A DNA stretch of 5,459 bases from Streptosporangiaceae bacterium (GCA_030040415.1 JASHTT010000117.1:1-5459), one strand, 5' to 3'. Counted from the first letter of the stretch, positions 1 to 5,418 are shown. Program-made: numbers and translations. The notes: a model not told the origin generated them from the sequence alone.

Positions 1-479
1 ACACCCGACGGCACCGGTCCGATAGTAACCCCGAGGCCGCTGCCCAGCAGGTTTGCACCATTGGAGCGCTCAAACAAGCAACCGTGGCACCCCGCCAGGC
101 CACCCTCTAGCCCGCCGCGGATGTGTGCCCGACCGGCAACGTCATTCGTGAACACACACCGCACCAGCGCGCGTCATCAGCAAGTATCAAACTCACATAT
201 AAGTCGCAGATATGTATTCAGCCCAAGCAGCGGCAACAAGGGGTCTAGCCCGGGGGCGGCGTGGTGTTTTGAGCGGGCGTTGGCACACGTTCGTTTGGCC
301 GTTCCTCATTGCGCTGCGGCACAGGGACTGGGTGCCGGAGTGCGGCGGGCGGTGGGGTGGCGCTGAGTTTCTAATGCCGGCTTGGAGTGGCTTCCGGTGA
401 CGGACAGTGGCGGAACGACTGCGGTTCCTCAGAGGGCGTCCTCGCAGGTCAGATGCCACTTTGGCAGGTCATCGAGGAG
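1..479. other. Gene-free stretch upstream of tRNA-Arg
   Basis: I see no gene that can be supported here. Several frames are open for 60-100 codons, but their translations are rich in Arg, Pro, Ser and Ala, resemble no family I know, and have no convincing ribosome binding site. One frame (positions 3-110, plus strand) is open from the window edge to a TAG at 108-110 and could be the tail of an upstream gene; a minus-strand frame over about 2-80 also runs off the edge. The data cannot choose between them. The stretch contains a small A/T-rich patch (about 185-222) and weak hairpins on the downstream side of the tRNA, such as TGCCA-CTT-TGGCA at 454-466, without a T-tract. Confidence 0.5.
195..215. 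repeat. Short inverted repeat in an A/T-rich patch
   Basis: ACATAT at 195-200 is repeated in inverted form as ATATGT at 210-215, separated by 9 bases, inside the lowest-GC patch of an otherwise very GC-rich window. Such a layout can be an operator or part of a promoter, but no adjacent gene is evident, so the role is unknown and chance is a real possibility. Confidence 0.3.
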
Positions 480-551
480 CGCCCCCAGCAGGATTCGAAC
501 CTGCGCACACGGCTCCGGAGGCCGTTGCTCTATCCCCTGAGCTATGGGGGC
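480..551 (-). tRNA. tRNA-Arg, anticodon CCG
   Basis: Read on the minus strand from 551 to 480, this folds into a complete cloverleaf. The 7-bp acceptor stem pairs GCCCCCA with TGGGGGC, the D stem pairs GCTC with GAGC, the anticodon stem pairs ACGGC with GCCGT around the loop CTCCGGA, and the T stem pairs GCAGG with CCTGC around TTCGAAT. The anticodon is CCG (plus-strand positions 516-518), which reads the arginine codon CGG, a common codon in high-GC actinomycetes. The variable loop has 4 bases, the discriminator base is G (position 480), and CCA is not encoded, as is usual in many actinobacteria. The gene diverges from the response regulator at 675. I cannot identify a firm terminator; a weak hairpin lies at 454-466 on its 3' side. 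Confidence 0.96.
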
Positions 552-661
552 TGGCGCGGTCCGGGCTGGCAGCTGCCGCTTCCCGGGCCTGAGCAAGGCT
601 ATCAGGCAGAAGTATCGCCGGACACGAACCCGATCGCACCCCACGACGTTGCCGGAGCGGA

Positions 662-667
662 TAGCCT
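662..667 (+). promoter_or_regulatory. Candidate -10 element for the response regulator
   Basis: TAGCCT fits the actinobacterial -10 pattern TANNNT and ends 7 bases before the GTG start at 675. No Shine-Dalgarno sequence lies at normal distance from that GTG (the nearest GGAG is about 17 bases upstream), so a leaderless or nearly leaderless transcript would explain the arrangement. There is no clear -35 box. Confidence 0.3.
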
Positions 668-674
668 CACGCCC

Positions 675-1070
675 GTGAACTCCGGACTTGGCCGCGTCCT
701 CGTCGTCGATGACGACGAGGTGATCAGGCAGCTCATCGCGGTCAACCTCACCCTCGAGGGGTTCGACGTGGTGACGGCCGTGGACGGTCGCGACTGCCTG
801 GAGAAGGTGGCCGAGGTTCAGCCCGACGTGATCACCCTGGACGTCATGATGCCCAGGCTGGACGGCTGGGTGACCGCGAACCAGCTGCGCAGGAATCCGG
901 CAACGGCCGGGATCAAGGTCGTGCTGATCACGGCGCGCGCGCAGGAAGAGGACAAGGACCGGGGCCGCCAGATCGGCGTGGACGCCTACCTCACCAAGCC
1001 GTTCGACCCGGCCGAGATGATCAGGGTAGTCCGCGAGCTGGCCGGCGCCCCGGCTAGTTCCTACGACTGA
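675..1070 (+). CDS. Single-domain (receiver-only) response regulator
   Basis: This encodes a 131-residue CheY-like receiver domain with no output domain attached. The expected receiver residues are all present: acidic pocket D12 and D13 in VLVVDDDE, phospho-acceptor D56 in TLDVMMP, the switch Thr T86 in LITA, and K108 in the conserved TKPF motif. The protein ends about 19 residues after TKPF, so it must act by binding a partner or by accepting phosphate in a relay, in the cytoplasm. No histidine kinase is encoded nearby. GTG at 675 is the only good start, since it places the first beta strand at the usual distance; upstream extension of the same frame would read through the opposite-strand tRNA and is rejected. 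The gene lies 53 bases upstream of the ArgS-like gene in the same direction, but that gene seems to have its own promoter. The partner and signal are unknown. Confidence 0.88.
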   Translation: MNSGLGRVLVVDDDEVIRQLIAVNLTLEGFDVVTAVDGRDCLEKVAEVQPDVITLDVMMPRLDGWVTANQLRRNPATAGIKVVLITARAQEEDKDRGRQIGVDAYLTKPFDPAEMIRVVRELAGAPASSYD

Positions 1071-1111
1071 CCGGCTACTTCGGGGTCGGCCTGCGCGCGT
1101 CGCGTTGACCG

Positions 1112-1117
1112 TACGCT
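1112..1117 (+). promoter_or_regulatory. Candidate -10 element for leaderless nrtL transcript
   Basis: TACGCT matches TANNNT, and exactly 6 bases separate it from the GTG at 1124. This would put the transcription start on the first base of the start codon, the typical geometry of actinobacterial leaderless genes. There is no good Shine-Dalgarno sequence before this GTG, which supports the reading. A TTGACC at 1105-1110 is too close to serve as its -35 box. Confidence 0.45.
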
Positions 1118-1123
1118 GGGCGG

Positions 1124-2188
1124 GTGATCACCAGCGACCTCGATGACGAACTCGCGAGGTCGGTGGGCGAGTTCGCGGCGAGTGCGGGCCTGCCCGCCGG
1201 TTGCCTGGTCACTCCGGCTGGGACCTGGCGCCCGGCACCCTCAGCCGAGCCGGGCAGCTACGCGACAGCCGGCGTGTTCGAGATCGCCAGGCTGGCAGGC
1301 CGCGAACCGGCTTCCATCGCCGCCGCGCTCGCCATCTCACTGCGCCAGGTGCCCTGGATCCGGGCCGCCGAGCAGACCGGCGACGGCTACCTGACTGTCA
1401 TCGTCACCGCGCAGGCCATGGCGCGCTCCGCAGCTCGGATGGCCGCCGCCGGGCTGGCCTGCGCGAGCAGCGCCACGCTGCGCGGCACGACCGCGACGGT
1501 CCGGCCGTGGCCCGACCTGGCCTCGGCGCCGACCTGGCAGGCGGCGTGGGATGAACAGGTGACCGCGATGACGGGCAGGCTCGCCCAAGCCGCCGGCGCC
1601 ACGCCCACCATCACTTCGGAATGGGAACGGGCAGTCCCGCGCCCCGCGGCCGCAGGGCGCCCAGCCTCGCCGGTCAAGGCGGCCGTGGCCTATCTCGGGG
1701 CGGGTGCCGTTCGGTACCGGCTGGCGAGAACGCTGCCGGGAGCAGTCGGGCAACTCGAGCAGCTGGCCATGGCCAGGACCCGGCAAGCCGACCCGTACTA
1801 TTCCGTCCAGCACGCGCACGCTGACGCCGCATCCACCTTGCGTTGGGCGGCCGAGCTGGGTCTCGCGCATGCAGGGCCGCAGGACCCGCTCGGCGACCTG
1901 TTGGCCGAGCCCGACGAGCGCGAGCTGCTGTGGATGCTGTCGTTCTTGCCGGTCCGGGTGGCTGCCGCGGCCCGGCGAGCGCGGCCCGACGAACTGCCCC
2001 GTTACCTGGAAGAAGTCGCGCAGGCGTGGTCCGCGTGCAGGCAGGCCAGCCCCGCTCTGCCGTTTGGCGGCCAGCGGGCCGCAGGCCCCGAGCTCGTCGC
2101 TGCGCGGCTGCTGCTCGCGGACGCGGTACGCGCCGTGCTGGCCGCGGGCCTGGCGTTGACCGGGGTCACCGCCACCGACCGGATGTAA
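1124..2188 (+). CDS. nrtL: ArgS-related anticodon-binding protein, NrtL type
   Basis: The 354-residue product looks like arginyl-tRNA synthetase with its catalytic Rossmann domain removed. Residues about 51-95 resemble the ArgS N-terminal tRNA-contact (Add-1) domain, with an ArgS-like GDGYL segment near residue 86. From about residue 184 to the end it follows the DALR anticodon-binding domain: AVRYRL at 195-200, DPYYSVQHAHA at 223-233 (ArgS proteins have NPxxYVQYAHAR), ELLWMLSFLP at 267-276, and the closing LTGVTATDRM at 345-354, like ArgS LLGVxxPxxM. The HIGH and KMSKS signatures are absent and the linker between the two parts (about 100-183) is far too short to hold the active site, so it cannot charge tRNA. 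I infer tRNA(Arg) binding or a regulatory role; none is demonstrated. GTG at 1124 is chosen because of the leaderless promoter geometry. The symbol rests on my recollection of the NCBI family name. Confidence 0.8.
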   Translation: MITSDLDDELARSVGEFAASAGLPAGCLVTPAGTWRPAPSAEPGSYATAGVFEIARLAGREPASIAAALAISLRQVPWIRAAEQTGDGYLTVIVTAQAMARSAARMAAAGLACASSATLRGTTATVRPWPDLASAPTWQAAWDEQVTAMTGRLAQAAGATPTITSEWERAVPRPAAAGRPASPVKAAVAYLGAGAVRYRLARTLPGAVGQLEQLAMARTRQADPYYSVQHAHADAASTLRWAAELGLAHAGPQDPLGDLLAEPDERELLWMLSFLPVRVAAAARRARPDELPRYLEEVAQAWSACRQASPALPFGGQRAAGPELVAARLLLADAVRAVLAAGLALTGVTATDRM

Positions 2189-2189
2189 G

Positions 2190-2203
2190 GCGACGAACGT
2201 CGC
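2190..2203 (+). terminator. Weak hairpin after nrtL
   Basis: GCGACG and CGTCGC flank AA immediately after the nrtL stop codon, giving a short GC-rich stem. A second hairpin, TGCCCG-CCT-CGGGCA, lies at 2283-2297. Neither is followed by a T-tract, so both are only possible termination or transcript-end structures. Confidence 0.3.
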
Positions 2204-2379
2204 AGGACGCAAATCAGCGGTTCGGGCATGGCCGAAACGGGTATAGCGGTTTTGGAACAACCCCCTGGATGCCGACAGCTGATGCCCGCCTCGGGCACGT
2301 CGCGCGTGTTCCCTGCCTGTCGCCGCTGGCGTGCGCTGCATGGCTGCCGATCCGCGCTGATCTGGACGAACGTGGCTGA

Positions 2380-2405
2380 GGAATGCCGTGGGTCGTGTTG
2401 GTGTT
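2380..2405 (+). promoter_or_regulatory. SigR/SigH-like promoter upstream of rho
   Basis: GGAAT at 2380-2384 and GTT at 2403-2405 are separated by exactly 18 bases, matching the published GGAAT-N18-GTT consensus of Streptomyces SigR (mycobacterial SigH recognises a similar sequence). It faces rho and would start transcription near 2412. It overlaps a housekeeping-type -10 (2405-2410), so the two readings compete or coexist. No experiment known to me ties rho to SigR. Confidence 0.45.
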
Positions 2406-2410
2406 AAGCT
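2405..2410 (+). promoter_or_regulatory. Candidate housekeeping -10 for rho
   Basis: TAAGCT matches TANNNT and lies just before a sequence that folds into a hairpin (2418-2448), as a transcript 5' end often does. No clear TTGACA-like box is found 16-18 bases upstream. The T at 2405 is shared with the GTT of the SigR-like promoter. Confidence 0.4.
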
Positions 2411-2417
2411 AGCAGCT

Positions 2418-2448
2418 GCACCAGATGCCCCGCCCTGGGGACAGGTGC
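2418..2448 (+). promoter_or_regulatory. Hairpin at the 5' end of the rho leader
   Basis: GCACC at 2418-2422 pairs with GGTGC at 2444-2448, enclosing a second stem CCCC (2428-2431) with GGGG (2437-2440). It would form within a few bases of the predicted rho transcript start. It may stabilise the mRNA or take part in control of rho; there is no direct evidence for either. Confidence 0.4.
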
Positions 2449-2705
2449 TCGTTCGCTCTCCATCCGGTTGGCCTTCGGGCGGTCGGTGGTGTGCGATTCC
2501 GACACTTACTTGCCCGTCGCGGGAGCTCACGGTCTGCACTGCCCTAGCCAAGGGCCCGGGTGACTGGCAGCCGCGACCGGGTGGCCCGTCAACTGCGGTG
2601 GTAGCGGGCAGAGGTGGCAGCTGGCTAACTGGCGGTACGGCGGGAGGCAGGCACGCCAGGTGCCAAGGGCAGACTGCCGGCTCGGGCGATGGCGCCGGGC
2701 CGGAG

Positions 2706-2723
2706 CGGTGGCGGACGCCACCG
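2706..2723 (+). promoter_or_regulatory. Strong GC-rich hairpin in the rho leader
   Basis: CGGTGGCG at 2706-2713 and CGCCACCG at 2716-2723 are perfect inverted repeats around GA; in RNA this gives at least 7 G/C-rich pairs with a tetraloop. It lies about 70 bases before the rho start and 25 bases before the small reading frame at 2748, without a T-tract, so it is more likely a leader structure than an intrinsic terminator. Confidence 0.4.
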
Positions 2724-2747
2724 GTACAACGCGACAGCGGAGATCAG

Positions 2748-2810
2748 ATGGCCGTTCCCCTGGCCGTCGGCCGCACCCTGGGAAGGACCCCTCGTGAGCG
2801 AAACCATTGA
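2748..2810 (+). CDS. Candidate 20-aa upstream ORF overlapping rho start
   Basis: An ATG at 2748 opens a 20-codon frame ending in TGA at 2808-2810, so it overlaps the first 17 bases of rho in another frame. A GGAGA at 2739-2743 lies 4 bases before the ATG, somewhat close but usable. The predicted peptide begins MAVPLAVGRTLG and ends in an Arg-rich tail. Ribosomes translating it would cross the rho Shine-Dalgarno sequence (2781-2786) and terminate just inside rho, a layout that could couple or interfere with rho translation. I do not recognise the peptide, and a frame this short can occur by chance. Confidence 0.25.
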   Translation: MAVPLAVGRTLGRTPRERNH

Positions 2811-5040
2811 CCTGTTCTCGGCGCAGGACGGCGAACCCGCAGGCCAGCCGGGCTACAGCGACCAGCGCGCCAGCCAAGCGCCGCCGACGGGGACTTCCCA
2901 GCGGCCAGATGGCGCGGTACGCTCCTCGCCGGGTGCCATCGACACGGCTAGCGGTGCCGAGAGGGCCGGGGCAGGCCCGGGCGGTGCTGCCAGCGACACC
3001 AAGGCGCTATCTGCGATGCTGTTGCCCGAGCTGCAGCGAGTCGCCCAGTCGATTGGCATCACCGGCACCGCGAGGATGCGTAAGGGCCAGCTCATCGCGG
3101 CTATCGAGGCGAAGCAGCAAGGCGGGGGGTTGCAGGAGGTCAGCGCCCCTGGCCCAGCCGGTACGCGAACTAGTGCGGCCGGAACTCAGCTTCCTGAATC
3201 ACAGGCCAAGCAAGACATCGAGACTTCTGACAACTCAGTCCAGCGGGACGCGCCTGCGGGAGCCGGCGCTAACCGCAACTTCGAGCAGGACGCCATGGAA
3301 CCACAGATAACGACACAGCCAGGACTGGGCAGCATGAGCGCAGACGGAATCGGGGAGGGAGCCCGGCCGTCCGGCGCGGGCGTCGGCGAGGCTGCTACGG
3401 CAGGCCAGGCAGTCAACGTCCGTGACACGGCGGCCGAGCCGGTTTCGGCGGCGGGCTCCGGGGGGTCTTCCCGCCGGGAGGCCGCTGCCTCCGGGGCCTC
3501 GTCCACCCGGGACGAAGCCACCCAGAACGGTGCCGACGTCCAGCACTCCGGCGACGCGCAGCGCTCCGACCGGCGCCGCCGCAACGGCGCACCGCGCAGG
3601 GACGACCCGGCGGGACGCGACGAGGGTACGCAGGCCGGCGATGCTCAGCAGCCCCGGGCGGCCAGCGATGCACAGCAGCGTTCGTCCGGCGACACGCAGC
3701 AGCGTTCGTCCGGCGATGGCCAGGACCAGCCGCGTGAGCAGGGCCGCGACTCGGCGCACCGCGACCAGGGTGGCCGGGATGGCGGCGGTGACGACCGCGA
3801 CGGGCAGGGCAGCCGCCGGAGCCGGGACCGGTACCGCAACCGCAACTCGAGCAACAGGCGCCGTGAGCGGGGCGGCGGGTCCGACGCCGAGCCCGTGATC
3901 AGCGAAGACGACGTGCTGATCCCCATCGCCGGGATCCTCGATGTGCTCGACAACTACGGGTTCGTCCGGACGACTGGCTACCTGCCGGGCCCGAACGACG
4001 TCTATGTGTCGCTGTCCCAGGTCCGCAGGTACGGCCTGCGGAAGGGTGACGTCATCGAGGGCGCGATCCGGCAGCCACGGGAGGGCGAGCGGCGGGAGAA
4101 GTTCAACGCGCTCGTTCGGCTGGACAAGATCAACGGCCTCGAGCCGGAACAGTCCAAGAACCGTGCCGAATTTGCCAAGCTCGTGCCGCTGTACCCGCAG
4201 GACAGGCTCAGGCTCGAGTCCGACTCCGGCAACATGACGACCCGGATCATCGACCTGGTGAGCCCGATCGGCAAGGGCCAGCGCGGCCTGATCGTGTCGC
4301 CGCCCAAGGCTGGCAAGACGATGATCCTGCAGGCCATCGCCAACGCGATCACGAAGAACAACCCTGAGTGCCACCTCATGGTCGTGCTAGTGGACGAGCG
4401 GCCCGAGGAAGTCACCGACATGCAGCGCACCGTCAAGGGCGAGGTGATCCACTCGACCTTCGACCGGCCCGCCGAGGATCACACCATGGTCGCCGAGCTG
4501 GCGATCGAGCGGGCCAAGCGGCTGGTGGAGATGGGCCACGACGTCGTCGTGCTGCTCGACTCGATCACCCGGCTCGGACGCGCTTACAACAACTCCTCGC
4601 CGGCCAGCGGCCGGATCATGTCCGGCGGCGTGGACTCGACGGCGCTCTACCCGCCCAAGCGCTTCTTCGGCGCGGCGCGCAACATCGAGCACGGCGGATC
4701 GCTGACGGTGCTGGCGACGGCCCTGATCGAGACCGGCTCCCGGGCCGACGAGGTCATCTTCGAGGAGTTCAAGGGCACCGGCAACATGGAGCTGCGGCTG
4801 CGCCGTGAGCTCTCAGACAAGCGGATCTTCCCGGCGGTGGACGTGGACGCGTCCGGTACGCGTAAGGAAGAGCTGCTGATGTCCGCCGAGGAACTCAAGA
4901 TCGTCTGGCAGCTGCGGCGCGTGCTGCACGCGCTGGAGCCGCAGCAGGCGCTCGAGGTGCTGATGGACAGGATGAAGGGCACCAAGAGCAACGCTGAGTT
5001 CCTGCTCCAGGTGCAGAAGACGACAGTGGCCTCGTCCTGA
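2794..5040 (+). CDS. rho: Transcription termination factor Rho
   Basis: This encodes a 748-residue ATP-dependent RNA helicase that ends transcription as a hexameric ring. In order it has a Rho N-terminal helical domain (about 70-109), a long disordered insertion rich in Gly, Ser, Asp, Gln and Arg (about 110-368) with a basic block (340-360), the cold-shock-like RNA-binding domain (about 372-450), and the ATPase core to the C-terminus. Walker A is PKAGKT at 504-509, the catalytic-Glu motif DERPEEV at 534-540 (E535), Walker B LLD ends at D589, the Q-loop region is about 603-613, and the arginine-finger position of E. coli R366 corresponds to R690. E. coli Rho has 419 residues; the extra length is almost all the insertion, usual for actinobacteria. 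GTG at 2794 is chosen because GGAAGG (2781-2786) lies 7 bases upstream and the start VSETIDLF is Rho-like; the ATG at 2689 would add 35 unrelated residues. Confidence 0.97.
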   Translation: MSETIDLFSAQDGEPAGQPGYSDQRASQAPPTGTSQRPDGAVRSSPGAIDTASGAERAGAGPGGAASDTKALSAMLLPELQRVAQSIGITGTARMRKGQLIAAIEAKQQGGGLQEVSAPGPAGTRTSAAGTQLPESQAKQDIETSDNSVQRDAPAGAGANRNFEQDAMEPQITTQPGLGSMSADGIGEGARPSGAGVGEAATAGQAVNVRDTAAEPVSAAGSGGSSRREAAASGASSTRDEATQNGADVQHSGDAQRSDRRRRNGAPRRDDPAGRDEGTQAGDAQQPRAASDAQQRSSGDTQQRSSGDGQDQPREQGRDSAHRDQGGRDGGGDDRDGQGSRRSRDRYRNRNSSNRRRERGGGSDAEPVISEDDVLIPIAGILDVLDNYGFVRTTGYLPGPNDVYVSLSQVRRYGLRKGDVIEGAIRQPREGERREKFNALVRLDKINGLEPEQSKNRAEFAKLVPLYPQDRLRLESDSGNMTTRIIDLVSPIGKGQRGLIVSPPKAGKTMILQAIANAITKNNPECHLMVVLVDERPEEVTDMQRTVKGEVIHSTFDRPAEDHTMVAELAIERAKRLVEMGHDVVVLLDSITRLGRAYNNSSPASGRIMSGGVDSTALYPPKRFFGAARNIEHGGSLTVLATALIETGSRADEVIFEEFKGTGNMELRLRRELSDKRIFPAVDVDASGTRKEELLMSAEELKIVWQLRRVLHALEPQQALEVLMDRMKGTKSNAEFLLQVQKTTVASS
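3670..3717 (+). repeat. Tandem 24-base repeat in the Rho insertion
   Basis: Two consecutive 24-base units (3670-3693 and 3694-3717) encode AQQRSSGD and TQQRSSGD, residues 293-308 of Rho. They are nearly identical at the DNA level, and a degenerate relative (DAQQPRAAS) precedes them. This suggests recent in-frame expansion in the disordered region, a site where copy number could vary between strains. Confidence 0.75.
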
Positions 5041-5048
5041 CGGGACGG

Positions 5049-5074
5049 GGAATCTCTGGCCAGCCGCGCACGTT
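5049..5074 (+). promoter_or_regulatory. SigR-type disulphide-stress promoter of rpmE
   Basis: GGAAT at 5049-5053 (GGGAAT from 5048) and GTT at 5072-5074 (CGTT from 5071) are separated by exactly 18 bases, an exact match to the GGAAT-N18-GTT consensus of SigR. In Streptomyces coelicolor, rpmE is a reported SigR target, so position and sequence agree. Transcription would start near 5081, giving a leader of about 100 bases. A TTGCAG at 5073-5078 with TAGGCC at 5094-5099 could be an overlapping housekeeping promoter, but the 15-base spacing is poor. Confidence 0.75.
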
Positions 5075-5182
5075 GCAGGATCTGGCACACTGGTAGGCCA
5101 ACCGAGAAGCGGTACCGGTTCATCGCAGCTGGCGGCAAGGCTGTCGTGGCGACCCGGCGACCGCGGGAGCCAGGAGTAGCAG

Positions 5183-5405
5183 ATGAAGCCCGGAATCCAC
5201 CCGGACTACGGGGTCACCACCGTGACCTGTAGCTGCGGGAACACGTTCACCACCAGGAGCACCGCGCGGCGGCACGATCCACGCCGACGTCTGCTCCAAC
5301 TGCCACCCGTTCTACACGGGCAAGCAGAAGATCCTGGACACCGGTGGGCGCGTCGCCCGCTTCGAGAAGCGGTTCGGCAAGGCCGCCTCGGGCCAGAAGA
5401 AGTAG
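5183..5405 (+). pseudogene. rpmE: Ribosomal protein L31, frameshifted
   Basis: The gene begins with ATG at 5183 after AGGAG (5172-5176) and encodes a zinc-binding (C+) type L31, a component of the large ribosomal subunit that helps bridge the subunits. The first frame gives MKPGIHPDYGVTTVTCSCGN and then TRSTA, including the first cysteine pair C16 and C18. After about 5267 the family sequence continues in the next frame: GGTIHADVCSNCHPFYTGKQ and on to RFGKAASGQKK, ending with TAG at 5403-5405, including the second cysteine pair. Family alignment expects two residues between TRST and GGxI, but only 4 bases (5264-5267) lie there, so a 2-base loss from a GC dinucleotide run is likely. Without correction, translation would run to 5428 and give an 81-residue protein with an unrelated second half. 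It may be a real mutation or a sequencing error. All other residues are intact, which favours an error or a very recent event. Confidence 0.9.
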
Positions 5406-5418
5406 GCCTTCGGCCGTC

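Larger units (their letters stand above)
2189..2793 (+). other. Gene-free stretch with rho promoter and long leader
   Basis: These 605 bases separate nrtL from rho. I find no convincing gene remnant of lysA, hom, thrC or thrB, which lie between an ArgS-type gene and rho in related actinomycetes. The left part (2189-2379) has two short hairpins and nothing else recognisable. A promoter region lies at 2380-2410. If transcription starts near 2412, the rho leader would be about 380 nucleotides and contains at least two stable hairpins (2418-2448 and 2706-2723) and a 20-codon reading frame overlapping the rho start. A plus-strand frame is open from 2388 to 2810, but its translation is low-information and looks non-coding. 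Confidence 0.6.

Noticed and set aside
1..110. Partial genes running off the left edge on either strand
   Set aside because: Opposing frames are equally open and too short to recognise, so no call can be supported.
444..471. Direct repeat GCAGGTCA (444-451 and 464-471) beside the tRNA as an integration mark
   Set aside because: It is 8 bases long, does not duplicate the tRNA 3' end, and no integrase or other mobile gene is present.
387..674. N-terminal extension of the response regulator by 96 codons
   Set aside because: It would translate through the opposite-strand tRNA-Arg, has no receiver homology, and the receiver begins right after GTG 675.
1337..2551. 404-codon minus-strand frame opposite nrtL
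   Set aside because: It is a GC-bias shadow of nrtL that runs on into the gap; its translation resembles no family and is Arg/Gly-rich.
2689..2793. Rho start at ATG 2689
   Set aside because: It adds 35 residues with no Rho resemblance and lacks a good ribosome binding site, while GTG 2794 has GGAAGG at 7 bases.
2388..2810. 140-codon plus-strand frame across the rho leader
   Set aside because: It starts within the promoter region, has a low-information translation and no ribosome binding site; only its last 20 codons have a plausible internal start.
3235..4374. 379-codon minus-strand frame opposite rho
   Set aside because: It lies entirely antisense to the well-supported Rho coding frame and reflects third-position GC bias.
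4711..4743. Bicyclomycin-resistance change in Rho as in M. tuberculosis
   Set aside because: The resistance there is attributed to a Leu-to-Met change at the E. coli L320 position; by my alignment this protein keeps Leu (L644 in ATALIETGS).
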